From Woeseiaceae bacterium (GTDB lineage: Bacteria; Pseudomonadota; Gammaproteobacteria; Steroidobacterales; Woeseiaceae): a stretch of DNA of 64,000 nt. Positions 36,335 to 44,491 of the stretch are shown here, piece after piece (the stretch's first letter is position 1; every line of letters starts with the position of its first letter). The notes beneath the pieces were generated by a model that was given only the letters and a program-made list of their open reading frames with translations, had not been told where the DNA came from and searched no databases. Made by a program: the position numbers and the translations under genes. Location: positions 258,040-322,039 of the forward strand of contig JAJFKU010000052.1 of NCBI GenBank assembly GCA_021773035.1, in the 5' to 3' direction.

Positions 36335-39091
36335 ATGAAGATTGTAAGAACATTTGCGGGAGAGGTGCTTGCTGTGGGGCTGCTGCTCATAGTGGCGACG
36401 TCTGTACTGGCCGCTGCCCCGGCCGGGGAAGTTATCCCCTACGAACGGTTTACTTTGGGAAACGGCCTGCGGGTTATTGTCCACGAAGACCGGAAGGCAC
36501 CTATCGTAGCGGTCAGCGTCTGGTATCACGTGGGCTCGAAGGATGAGCCGGACGGCAAAACCGGTTTCGCCCATCTTTTCGAGCACCTGATGTTCAGGGG
36601 ATCTGAGAATTTCTCCGGCGGTTTCTTTGACACATTGCAAAACGTCGGAGCTACCGGATTGAATGGTACGACGTCAATCGATCGGACGAATTACTTCGAA
36701 ACGGTGCCGACGCCAGCCCTCGAACTCGCGTTGTGGTTGGAGTCGGACCGTATGGGCCACCTGCTGGGCGCGGTCACGCAGGAGGCACTGGATGATGAGA
36801 GAGGTATTGTTCAGAACGAGAAACGCCAGAGGGAGGGGCAACCCTATGGCAGGTCGAATGTCCGGATGACGGAGGCCTTGTTTCCGGAAGGTCACCCTTA
36901 CCACCACATGACAATCGGATCTATGGAAGACCTAAATGCTGCATCCCTGGATGATGTGCATGACTGGTTCAGGAAATACTACGGGGCCGCGAATGCCGTG
37001 GTCGTGCTGGCTGGTGATATCGACATGAAGACTGCACGCCCCCTGGTGGAAAAGTACTTTGGCGATATCCCTCCTGGTCCGCCGACGCATCGGCTGAAAT
37101 CACGGGTTCCGGAGCGCAGCCGGAACAGCAGCGAATTAATGTACGACAATGTGGCTCAAACCGTTATCAAGCGGGCCTGGGTTACGCCTGGTGTATTGAA
37201 CAAGGACAGGGCCCTGCTTGACATCGTTGCATCTGTATTAGGCAATGGCAGGAATTCGCGTCTCCACGAGGAGTTGGTCGAGAGACGTAAACTGGCCACG
37301 AGTATCAGCGCGTCCGTAATATCCGGCGAATTAGCCAGCATATTCGAACTTTCCGTGAACGTTAAATCAGCGGTCGACAACGCCGAAGTCGAGCATGCTC
37401 TCGACGAAGTCGTGAGCGCTTTTGTCAAAGGCGGGCCCGGCGCGGCAGAACTCTCCAGAGTCGTAAACAGCCTGGACTCGCGCATTATCCGGGATATGGA
37501 GAGCGTGAGTACAAAGGCCAACCTGCTCGCGCAGGGCGAGCTTTATGCTGATGACCCGGGATTCTTCGGTGTGGACATAGAGTGGACCCGCCAGGCTACC
37601 CGGGACGAAGTGCAAAGGGCTGCGCAGGAGTGGTTGTCGGTGGGCTATCATCAACTGATCGTATCTCCATTTGGTACGCATACGACGGCAGCAAGCCGTA
37701 TCGACCGCAGCCACGTGCCGGAGGTCGAAAACAAGCTTGTTCTGGATCTTCCCGAGATGCAGGAGGCGGTGCTCTCGAATGGGATCAGGCTTGTTCTGGC
37801 CGAGCGTCATGAGGTGGCGACGGTGGAGATGGCCATGATATTCGAAAACGCCGGTAGCAATACCGGCGGCATGAGCGATGAAAAAATCAGGCGGGGTACG
37901 GCGGACGCGACATTTGCTCTCATGAACGATGGACCCAAAGGTCTCAACTCCACCGAATTTACCGCTCAAAAAGAGCGGCTGAGTGCACGAATTCGAATGG
38001 GTGCGGGAAGTGACAATGCCTGGTCCAGCTTATCGGCGCTGAAAAAGCACCTCGCGGACTCCCTGGAGTTGTGGGCCGATGCGCTGCTCGATCCGGCCTT
38101 TCGCAACAGTGACATGGATCTGTGGCGCGAAAGTTCTTTGCAGAACATCAGGCATGGCAGAAACAGCCCCACCGGCGTGGCCGGCCGTATTCTGTCTTAC
38201 CTCACGTACGGGCCGGATCACCCTAACGCTGCCAGATGGAATCGCGAGGAAGCTGTGAATTCCGTCGAGATCGCGGATCTGACGGCGTTCCACGCAAGCA
38301 GAGTCAGGCCGGATAACGTAACGCTGTTTGTCGTCGGGGATACGACCCTGGTGGAGATCACCCGCCAGCTGGAAAAAGTGTTTGGCGACTGGAAGGCACC
38401 GAAGGCATCCCTGGCTGCTGCAAAGCCGATTGAGGACGTCCCGACCGGACAGAAGCCGCGCATCATTCTGGTGGATCGGCCAGACTCGCCGCAGACCACC
38501 ATTCTGGCTGGCAGCTTGGTCCCCTCCGCCAGGCACGTGGATGCACTGACGCTCGCCGCAGCCAACGATGCGCTGGGAGGTGGCATTACGGCCCGGATCA
38601 GTAAAAACCTCAGGGTGCAAAGAGGCTGGTCTTATGGCGCGGGCAGCGGTGTGCAGAGCTCACTCAGCCAACGGCTGTGGCGGATAGCTACCTCTGTTCA
38701 AGCCGACAAAACTACTGAATCGGTGCAGGAAATTCTAAAGGAGGTCAGGGCACTGACCGGCGAGCGGCCGATTTCAGCGGAAGAACTTGCTCGTTTTGTA
38801 CAGAGCCAGACACTGAGCCTGCCCGGAAAATTCGAGAGCGCCGGGGCAGTTCTTACGTCGATGGCAAAAAACGCGGAGCATGGCTGGCCCTATGATCGGG
38901 AAGAAAGCCTCAAGGAAAGACTGGACGCTCTTCGGCTGGTCGATGTAAACCGGGTTGCGCAGGAGTATTTCAAGCCGGAAACGCTGGCGTGGGTTCTTGT
39001 CGGCGATCTTGCACAGTTTGAACAGCAGATCAGGGACCTGAATCTCGGAGAGGTAGAAATCTGGAGTTCGGAGGGCAAGAGAGTACGGTGA
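36335..39091 (+). CDS. Periplasmic M16-family zinc metallopeptidase, module 1
   Basis: Insulinase/pitrilysin-family peptidase of 918 residues containing both M16 halves. A signal peptide (about 1-27) sends it to the periplasm. The inverted zinc motif HxxEH is H80-L-F-E83-H84, and the distal zinc ligand is probably in the DDERGIVQNEKRQREG helix. The second half (from about residue 480, VLSNGIRLVLAERHEVATVEMAMIFE) lacks the motif, as expected. The ATG at 36335 is used: AAGGA lies 9 bp upstream. It closes the module after the ABC genes. It is a clear paralogue of the second M16 protein in this window, with identical motif positions, and may cut imported peptides. Confidence 0.94.
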   Translation: MKIVRTFAGEVLAVGLLLIVATSVLAAAPAGEVIPYERFTLGNGLRVIVHEDRKAPIVAVSVWYHVGSKDEPDGKTGFAHLFEHLMFRGSENFSGGFFDTLQNVGATGLNGTTSIDRTNYFETVPTPALELALWLESDRMGHLLGAVTQEALDDERGIVQNEKRQREGQPYGRSNVRMTEALFPEGHPYHHMTIGSMEDLNAASLDDVHDWFRKYYGAANAVVVLAGDIDMKTARPLVEKYFGDIPPGPPTHRLKSRVPERSRNSSELMYDNVAQTVIKRAWVTPGVLNKDRALLDIVASVLGNGRNSRLHEELVERRKLATSISASVISGELASIFELSVNVKSAVDNAEVEHALDEVVSAFVKGGPGAAELSRVVNSLDSRIIRDMESVSTKANLLAQGELYADDPGFFGVDIEWTRQATRDEVQRAAQEWLSVGYHQLIVSPFGTHTTAASRIDRSHVPEVENKLVLDLPEMQEAVLSNGIRLVLAERHEVATVEMAMIFENAGSNTGGMSDEKIRRGTADATFALMNDGPKGLNSTEFTAQKERLSARIRMGAGSDNAWSSLSALKKHLADSLELWADALLDPAFRNSDMDLWRESSLQNIRHGRNSPTGVAGRILSYLTYGPDHPNAARWNREEAVNSVEIADLTAFHASRVRPDNVTLFVVGDTTLVEITRQLEKVFGDWKAPKASLAAAKPIEDVPTGQKPRIILVDRPDSPQTTILAGSLVPSARHVDALTLAAANDALGGGITARISKNLRVQRGWSYGAGSGVQSSLSQRLWRIATSVQADKTTESVQEILKEVRALTGERPISAEELARFVQSQTLSLPGKFESAGAVLTSMAKNAEHGWPYDREESLKERLDALRLVDVNRVAQEYFKPETLAWVLVGDLAQFEQQIRDLNLGEVEIWSSEGKRVR

Positions 39092-39152
39092 TAACGACAG
39101 GAATCTTGGCTGTGATCGGACGCCGATTGCAGAATCTCACCGTCAGAGCGGC

Positions 39153-39174
39153 AACGGCCCCGTGCGGGGCCGTT
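39153..39174. terminator. Hairpin between convergent genes, probable terminator
   Basis: A perfect 9-bp stem AACGGCCCC / GGGGCCGTT with a 4-base loop (GTGC) lies between the M16 gene and the convergent membrane-protein gene. There is no long T run on either side, so efficiency is uncertain. Position and symmetry suit a bidirectional terminator. Confidence 0.6.
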
Positions 39175-39176
39175 CG

Positions 39177-39605
39177 CTACATGAATGCGAGTAAGTACCC
39201 TGCCAAAAACAGAACTGTTGAGATCGTGATTCCGGCAAGCGGTATCTTGAACCAATAAACTTTCGCCAACAGCACATAGCTGCCCAGGGTTATCAGGCTT
39301 AGAGTCACAAGAAACGGTGACGACAACAGGAAGTTCAGCCGGAACAATGCCAGGTAGCCGTAGAACACGGCAAAGAGAATCGCCCCAAGGCTGTGGCTGG
39401 CGTTGAACCCTATCCATGCCTTCCACATTGTCGTTTCTGCCGTGAGCACGGGCGAAATCTCCCGAAGTCGGCGTCCAAGGTCCGGATCGCGCGGCTCGAA
39501 CTTGTTGCTTCGAAACGTGTACAGGAGATGCATCAGACCAAGGACGCCGATAATAACGGAACCAGTTGTCAACAGGATCGTAACAATCAATCTACAGACC
39601 TCCAC
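39177..39605 (-). CDS. Four-helix membrane protein of unknown function
   Basis: Integral membrane protein of 142 residues with four hydrophobic segments (about 5-27, 67-85, 92-113 and 118-140). The segment MWKAWIGFNASHSLGAILF resembles the LIC_13387-type family of small membrane proteins; I hold this loosely. It starts 1 bp after the end of the 61-residue frame upstream and probably belongs to a three-gene operon. Confidence 0.7.
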   Translation of the reverse strand: MEVCRLIVTILLTTGSVIIGVLGLMHLLYTFRSNKFEPRDPDLGRRLREISPVLTAETTMWKAWIGFNASHSLGAILFAVFYGYLALFRLNFLLSSPFLVTLSLITLGSYVLLAKVYWFKIPLAGITISTVLFLAGYLLAFM

Positions 39606-39791
39606 TCAACGGCTCACGGCTTCCAGGGACTCAACCGGTAGTTTACCACCTGGGCCTTTGCACTCGTTCCTGAGGCCCCGGATGATTCCCCGGGCCAGAT
39701 GAAGGTCCCGACGAAAACCGCTAGCGAACGTATCCGGCAGTGCCACTTTGCTATCGAGATAGGCGTCGGCAAATTGTCTATTCCGCTTCAT
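39606..39791 (-). CDS. Small hypothetical protein (possible)
   Basis: A 61-residue basic protein with no recognised motif or membrane segment. Support is positional: the start overlaps the end of the upstream gene by 14 bp, and the stop lies directly beside the start of the four-helix protein gene, giving a compact operon. It could be spurious. Confidence 0.4.
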   Translation of the reverse strand: MKRNRQFADAYLDSKVALPDTFASGFRRDLHLARGIIRGLRNECKGPGGKLPVESLEAVSR

Positions 39792-40071
39792 GAGATCCCT
39801 TCGAGTCTGTTTCGGCCGCCTTGAGAAGAACCGTGGGTTCTCCGCTCCAGTGAATCGAGTTCATCGTTCTGTACAGCACGTCCTCGTCGATTGCCCCGCG
39901 TGTGACGGGTCGGGCTGGCCCGGGTTGCCGGGCGAGCTCGCGGTTGAAGCTGCTGACAACCTCGTCGGTTGTGGCGTTCCCGGGCCGGCTCATGTCATCT
40001 AAAATAGCCACGCCGATGACGGCGAGCAAGCCTGCGGATGCCAGCACGGCCGGATCAGTTAGTTTCTTCAT
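39778..40071 (-). CDS. Small membrane-anchored hypothetical protein
   Basis: A 97-residue protein with one N-terminal hydrophobic segment (LASAGLLAVIGVAIL, about residues 10-25), which could be a signal anchor, followed by a polar Ser/Thr/Pro-containing tail. The start MKKLTDP at 40071 is preferred over a longer frame to 40137 because AAGGAG lies about 8 bp upstream. Function is not recognised. It is the first gene of the small minus-strand operon. Confidence 0.62.
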   Translation of the reverse strand: MKKLTDPAVLASAGLLAVIGVAILDDMSRPGNATTDEVVSSFNRELARQPGPARPVTRGAIDEDVLYRTMNSIHWSGEPTVLLKAAETDSKGSHEAE

Positions 40072-40236
40072 TGTCTTGCACTCCTTCGGTTCGTTGGAAA
40101 AGCGGAACCGACGATGTGCGGTGGGCGCGTAACGCACTTGAGAAAGACGTGAGAATTGCCGAATATTTTTGTTATCGTCCAGAGATCTTAGGGATTTCAG
40201 AAACTTACGGCAATGACTTGCCGCAGGTCGGGCGCT

Positions 40237-41946
40237 TCACGGGCAGTCCAGTTTGTCCTGATGGGCGGTAACGATCTCGGTGGCGCTGTGCTTCATCGCT
40301 TGCAGGAGCGGCAGGGCCTCGCTCCACAGGCGGCAGGCCTCGGCGGCATCGTCCTGGTCCCGGGCGACTCCGCCCATATTGACGAGAATAATCGGGTGGA
40401 TCTCATTCAGCTGAGCCGAAACGGCTATGTCGAGCGCTCGGGTGAGATAGTCGGTCGCGGTGTCGAACTGCTGGCGGGACGCCGCGATGCTCCCGAGATT
40501 GATCAGATCCAGTGCGATCGATCGTGGCCAGCCAAGCTGTTCTCCTATCGACACAGATTCGAGCAGATAAGTCTCAGCCGCTTCGACGTCTTCCTGCTTC
40601 AGTGCGGTTGCCCCAAGGTTGCCCAGCGTCATCGCCTGCCCGGCGAGGTCATGCCTGCCGACGTGAATATCGTAAGCTCTTGTCAGCGTGAGCGCCGCCG
40701 GATCGAAGTCGCCGGACACGGCCATAACGATACCCAGGTTATTCAGGGACTCTGCGAGGAAGTGCGGGTCGCCGGTCTCTTCAGCGTAGCGAACCGCGGT
40801 CTCGAACTGCTCCCGGGCTCCGCTATTGTCGCCCCGCGCCCGGGCAATCGCACCGTGTTGAAGTAAGATGAGGCCTTGCTGGCGCCGGTTGCCGGTCTCT
40901 TTCGCCGCCTCCATCGCACGTGTGAGAGATGCCGAGGCGGTGTCGTAGTCGCCCTGCAGTTTCTGCACAGTTCCCGCGCCGCGCAGAGCAATGGCTTTGA
41001 GGTCCGGCGCTGCATCCTGTGCCGCCACCTTCTCGAACAGGACGAGCGCATCGTCAAGGCGGCCGGCACGTATGTAGGTGAACGCCAGGTCCAAAGCGTT
41101 CAGCGGATCATCCGGCCGCAGGCGATACGCGGACTCGTAGCTTCGAACCGCTTCATCGATGTTGGCTGTGTGGTAGATGGCACCTGCTTCACGCCAACTG
41201 TCCGCGGCGGCATCGACGGATTGTTCGCTTGCCGTATCAAGGTCCTGTGCGACCGCGACGATAGACAAAGCGGCGCCTTCGACATCACCGTCGACCAGTT
41301 TGCTCAGGGCCGACTGCTTGCGGGCATCGACCGAATTGACGATCACGGCAAGCGCATTGCGAATCGTATTCTCCGAGTCAAGGTCGAGTCCATACCCGGC
41401 CCGTGCGGCCTGGTCGCGCAGCAGGCGGACCATCTCGTCGACCTTTGCGCCGGTTGACTGGACCGTGGACTGGGTTTCCTCGAGGAGTTGTACTGAGTCG
41501 TCAGGCAGGAGCCAGTTCAGGATGTCAGTGATGTTTGCGGCGGTAATCAGTATGCCGCCAAGGACTGCCAGAATAGCCCCGGTTCGAAAGCGGTGCTTAC
41601 GCCGCTTCGTATGGGTGATTTCTGCGTTTTTGACGGATACCTCTGCATCCAGCCGGTATCCGTGACCATGGCGAGTTCTGATGATTGCAGGGTCGACACC
41701 GCAATCTTCCAGAGCCGCCCTGGCTTTGCGAATGGTCTGTGTGATGGACGCTTCCGTCACAATGCGGTCGGGCCAGAGCACGTCGGACAGTTCGTCTTTG
41801 GACACAACCTGGTTCGCGTGCTTCGCCAAATGCTCGATCGCAGCGAAAACCAGGGGCGACAGGTCCAGGCTTTCCTGCCCGGCGCGGAGCTGCCGCCTGG
41901 CTGTGTCGAGTTCGACGCCTGCGAAATGGTAGATCGGTTTCTCCAT
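40237..41946 (-). CDS. CadC-type winged-helix regulator with TPR sensor domain
   Basis: Regulator of 569 residues. Residues 1-100 are an OmpR-type winged helix (VVSKDELSDVLWPDRIVTEASITQTIRKARAALED, IRTRHGHGYRLDAEV). One membrane helix follows at about 122-142. The rest is a long TPR array (repeats such as AIALRGAGTVQKLQGDYDTA, AMTLGNLGATALKQEDVEAA) ending MKHSATEIVTAHQDKLDCP. TPRs of this kind resemble the MalT/AfsR sensor style. The ATG at 41946 is used; the frame extends to 42072 without conserved sequence. A TATAAT lies 5 bp before the ATG with no ribosome site between, so a leaderless message is possible. Targets are unknown. Confidence 0.88.
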   Translation of the reverse strand: MEKPIYHFAGVELDTARRQLRAGQESLDLSPLVFAAIEHLAKHANQVVSKDELSDVLWPDRIVTEASITQTIRKARAALEDCGVDPAIIRTRHGHGYRLDAEVSVKNAEITHTKRRKHRFRTGAILAVLGGILITAANITDILNWLLPDDSVQLLEETQSTVQSTGAKVDEMVRLLRDQAARAGYGLDLDSENTIRNALAVIVNSVDARKQSALSKLVDGDVEGAALSIVAVAQDLDTASEQSVDAAADSWREAGAIYHTANIDEAVRSYESAYRLRPDDPLNALDLAFTYIRAGRLDDALVLFEKVAAQDAAPDLKAIALRGAGTVQKLQGDYDTASASLTRAMEAAKETGNRRQQGLILLQHGAIARARGDNSGAREQFETAVRYAEETGDPHFLAESLNNLGIVMAVSGDFDPAALTLTRAYDIHVGRHDLAGQAMTLGNLGATALKQEDVEAAETYLLESVSIGEQLGWPRSIALDLINLGSIAASRQQFDTATDYLTRALDIAVSAQLNEIHPIILVNMGGVARDQDDAAEACRLWSEALPLLQAMKHSATEIVTAHQDKLDCP

Positions 41947-42260
41947 CGGGCGGATTATACAAGCACGCGCTTCTGGGTTGTGGTGTCGAATCGAGTGACG
42001 GATTTCATTCCTATAGTGGTGGCGGTTGGTGTGGAAGCTGGATTTCTGGTGATTGGGTCTAATGAGATACAAAGAAATCAGTATGTTACAACGCAGACAG
42101 CCCCCCCCCCAACGGTGGGCCGCAGCTAGAGCAGATCGAAAACGACAGGGCCAAGGTAGTTAGACTTCAGCACGGGGTATGCGCAAAGGTCAGCTGTGGC
42201 AAGATTAAAGAAAAGGCGGTGCTAAAGAGCTTGCGGCTGTAGTTTCCAGCGACGACAACA
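41947..42260. other. Intergenic region with a run of ten C
   Basis: A 314-bp spacer between the wHTH-TPR regulator and the cupin gene, both on the minus strand. It contains TATAAT (minus strand, 41959-41954) next to the regulator start and a homopolymer of ten C at 42101-42110. I recognise no gene or complete repeat; the part after the C run looks like non-coding or degraded sequence. Confidence 0.45.
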
Positions 42261-42695
42261 TCAGGGTTCGACGGGTATTGTATTGGGGACGCCGTCGGCA
42301 CCAGCATACAGCGCTAGAATTTCGACATTCCCTTTGCCTCCATTGCGTCCCCGATGCTCGGTATCGAACGCTTCTACAAAAGCATCACCTTTTCGGTACC
42401 TGCGCTCTCCCTGGCTCCCATAGTCGACCACTAGCTCTCCTTGCAGTATGTAGCCAAAAACGGGTACCGGGTGTAAGTGAGGTTTCAGTTCCGCATGCGG
42501 CGGCACGGTAACAATCGCCGCTGTAATCTTCGAGCGGCCGTCCGGGTATTCAAATGCCTGGCCCAAAATTGTTTCATCCGTATCAACGAGCATGTCGACA
42601 GTCGGTTCGTGAGGCGCTGCAAACACCCACGCTGTTAGAACGCTGCCAAAAAAAAATGCCGATATGACCGGTAAAAATCTGATTAGTCTACGCAT
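42261..42695 (-). CDS. Secreted cupin-domain protein
   Basis: Protein of 144 residues with a signal peptide or anchor (about 1-27, ending WVFAAP) and one cupin_2 barrel. Metal-binding histidines stand in PPHAELKPHLHPVPVFGYILQGELVV (motif 1) and the second motif is around FDTEHRGRNGG. The protein would be periplasmic or surface-bound. Small exported cupins of this type have mostly unknown roles. GAGG precedes the ATG. A 47-residue frame ends 11 bp upstream on the same strand. Confidence 0.82.
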   Translation of the reverse strand: MRRLIRFLPVISAFFFGSVLTAWVFAAPHEPTVDMLVDTDETILGQAFEYPDGRSKITAAIVTVPPHAELKPHLHPVPVFGYILQGELVVDYGSQGERRYRKGDAFVEAFDTEHRGRNGGKGNVEILALYAGADGVPNTIPVEP

Positions 42696-42706
42696 CTGCT
42701 AGATCC

Positions 42707-42850
42707 TCATTCGATGGATTGGTGATAAACGTCTCGGTCAGGAATCAGCACACAAGAATCTATTTGCCCAACTCCAGGCTCGCGAGTTCGGGTGTGTCGG
42801 CAACGATCATGCACAGAAACATTGCTGACAGTTTTCTTGATTTTTTTCAT
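42707..42850 (-). CDS. Possible 47-residue small protein
   Basis: A short frame starting MKKIKKTVSN with a good ribosome site (GGAGG, about 6 bp before the ATG), basic at the N-terminus, with two cysteines. It begins within the stop of the preceding open frame (ATGA) and ends 11 bp before the cupin gene. No family is recognised. A good site and tight spacing argue for translation; the lack of any known relative argues for caution. Confidence 0.35.
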   Translation of the reverse strand: MKKIKKTVSNVSVHDRCRHTRTREPGVGQIDSCVLIPDRDVYHQSIE

Positions 42851-43195
42851 TTCTTTCCTCCAGTTTCCTTTGCTGAGAAATGTCTCGCGACGTAGCTCGT
42901 GTTGCCATTGTTAGTAGCGGTTGCTTGATAAATCCGTCTATCAGTAGGTACTGGCGCAAATCTGGACAGATGTGTAACACGGTGAGCGAAATTTCTTCGG
43001 AAACCCATTAAGTCAACGTCTTTGGCAGTGTAATCGGAGAGCACAATAGCGGCTGCAGTCCCAGCGCCGGGAGAAACAGAGCGCCAAAGTACTACTTACC
43101 GGGTTTGCAGCCTATGCCCATACACCCTGTAACCCAGCAGAAGCGGTTGTGTGGTGACGGGAGGCTTGCCGTTGCGTGGCCTGTTGGCCAAGTTT
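42851..43195 (-). other. Region after the orphan sigma gene, possible gene remnants
   Basis: On the minus strand the sigma stop is overlapped by a GTG (GTGA, 43199-43196) opening a 35-codon frame to about 43092. A second open stretch (about 43095-42847) lacks an initiation codon in its first part. Neither resembles FecR or a receptor. I read this as decayed sequence or very small genes, but cannot decide. Confidence 0.35.
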
Positions 43196-43756
43196 TCACG
43201 ATTTCTTAGGATCGCGGCCGCCGCGGCAGATCTGGTATGTCATTTGGTCGGCCGCTACGTATCGCTTCAGTCGTCTGCGAAAATGCGCAAGACCATTGGC
43301 CTGGTACTTCTTCACCATCCCCACAGACAAATTCATGTGTCTGGCGGTTTCTTTGATGTTGCAACCGTCTCGCCAGCGGAGTATCAGTACTCTTTGGCAC
43401 TTTGCGGGTAACTCGCGCATAGCACGCTCAAGCATTCTCTGGCGGGTGTTGAGACAAGTGAGGTCCTCCAAGCCAGGCTGCGATGATTCAAGACAGTCCG
43501 GATCGATGGCCGTATTCGTCGTTGGACGCCGCCTTGAATAGTATTGATACATCAGGTTGCGGGCAATCCGAAACAGGTAGGCCCTGCGATTTTCAATGAC
43601 GCGTACATGGACCGCTTGTAGCATCTGCAGGCAGGCTTCCTGTGCAATATCGCGGGCGTCCTCCTCGTTCGGCAAACGACCGCGCAGATGCTGCAACAGA
43701 CACTCGATATCGTTGCTCGTGAACAGGGTTGTCGTTTCAGTCGTTGTGAGGCCCAT
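43196..43756 (-). CDS. ECF RNA polymerase sigma factor (FecI-like), orphan
   Basis: FecI-like sigma factor of 186 residues. Region 2: LLQHLRGRLPNEEDARDIAQEACLQMLQ; region 4: LPAKCQRVLILRWRDGCNIKETARHMNLSVGMVKKYQANGLAHF. No FecR or receptor follows, so it is an orphan by context. Its own promoter carries TTTCA-N17-CGTCT (43808-43835), the element also found before the divergent sigma gene and the second receptor. It may act on module 2, or its partners may have been lost. Confidence 0.9.
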   Translation of the reverse strand: MGLTTTETTTLFTSNDIECLLQHLRGRLPNEEDARDIAQEACLQMLQAVHVRVIENRRAYLFRIARNLMYQYYSRRRPTTNTAIDPDCLESSQPGLEDLTCLNTRQRMLERAMRELPAKCQRVLILRWRDGCNIKETARHMNLSVGMVKKYQANGLAHFRRRLKRYVAADQMTYQICRGGRDPKKS

Positions 43757-43807
43757 CGCCCAAAGTTCCCAAGCGGCTTATGCTGCTATACCCATCTGTT
43801 GGTTCCT

Positions 43808-43835
43808 AAGACGCCGACGAGTACCGATTGTGAAA
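43808..43835 (-). promoter_or_regulatory. ECF-type promoter before the orphan sigma gene
   Basis: On the minus strand TTTCA (43835-43831) is followed by 17 bp and CGTCT (43813-43809), about 50 bp before the ATG. The same pair with the same spacing occurs at 43906-43933 and 45610-45637. The shared layout supports a common ECF sigma factor, probably with autoregulation. Confidence 0.62.
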
Positions 43836-43905
43836 TCTGGCGGCGCGCCAAGGCAGGGCGGGTCGAGTGCGTCGCTTGCCGCGTAAGGGATTTCTTCAAA
43901 AATCA

Positions 43906-43933
43906 TTTCAAAAATCGCCGGGTTTTCCGTCTA
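43906..43933 (+). promoter_or_regulatory. ECF-type promoter before the module 2 sigma-FecR operon
   Basis: TTTCAAAAA (from 43906) and CGTCTA (43928-43933) are separated by 17 bp counted after TTTCA. The TTTCAAAAA block and a following TTT are shared at the same offsets with the promoter at 45610. The site lies about 30 bp before the sigma start codon. Confidence 0.65.
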
Positions 43934-43963
43934 CAGTAATAAGGAAGCCTGCGCGAGAACCCT

Positions 43964-44491
43964 GTGACAACGTCAAAACCCCTGCAAGTCGCCGATATAG
44001 AAGAGCTTTTCCGGGAGCATAACCGCTTGCTGGTACAGCTTCTGACAGCGCGGCTGGGCTCGGCGCAGACAGCCAAGGACGTCGCTCAGGAAGCGTACGT
44101 CAAATTGCTGAATCTGGACGAGGACCGTGCCGTCAGTCATCAGCGAGCTTATTTGTTCAAGGTGGCACAGAATCTGGCTACTGACCGTTTGCGGCAGCGG
44201 GAGAAAACCCGCCGCGGACAGGCTGTCGAGCTGTTCGACGATGAGGACGAAGGCGCTGATCCGCTGCGCTCGGCCGCGGCCAGCCAGGAACTGCGGTTCC
44301 TGAAGGCGGTGCTCAAGGAACTTCCGCCGAAATGTCAGCGGGCTTTTACCCTGCATCGGTATCAAGGCCTGACCTTTGCCGAGGCGGCACGCGAAATGAA
44401 CCTGACCGAACGCATGATTCGCATCTACGTAGCGCGGGCACTGGCCTACTGCCAGTCTCGACTGGATGAACGAACGGAGGCTTCATCGTGA
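43964..44491 (+). CDS. ECF RNA polymerase sigma factor (FecI-like), module 2
   Basis: FecI-like sigma factor of 175 residues starting at GTG 43964. Region 2: LLVQLLTARLGSAQTAKDVAQEAYVKLLNL; region 4: LPPKCQRAFTLHRYQGLTFAEAAREMNLTERMIRIYVARAL. Its stop overlaps the FecR start (GTGA). It is divergent from the orphan sigma gene across 207 bp. By analogy with FecI it should transcribe the module 2 receptor and, judging by the shared promoter element, its own gene. Confidence 0.93.
   Translation: MTTSKPLQVADIEELFREHNRLLVQLLTARLGSAQTAKDVAQEAYVKLLNLDEDRAVSHQRAYLFKVAQNLATDRLRQREKTRRGQAVELFDDEDEGADPLRSAAASQELRFLKAVLKELPPKCQRAFTLHRYQGLTFAEAAREMNLTERMIRIYVARALAYCQSRLDERTEASS

Noticed and set aside
42847..43044. 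65-codon frame taken as a complete gene
   Set aside because: The GTG start has no ribosome site and the open stretch continues upstream without a start codon, so it is listed only as a possible remnant.
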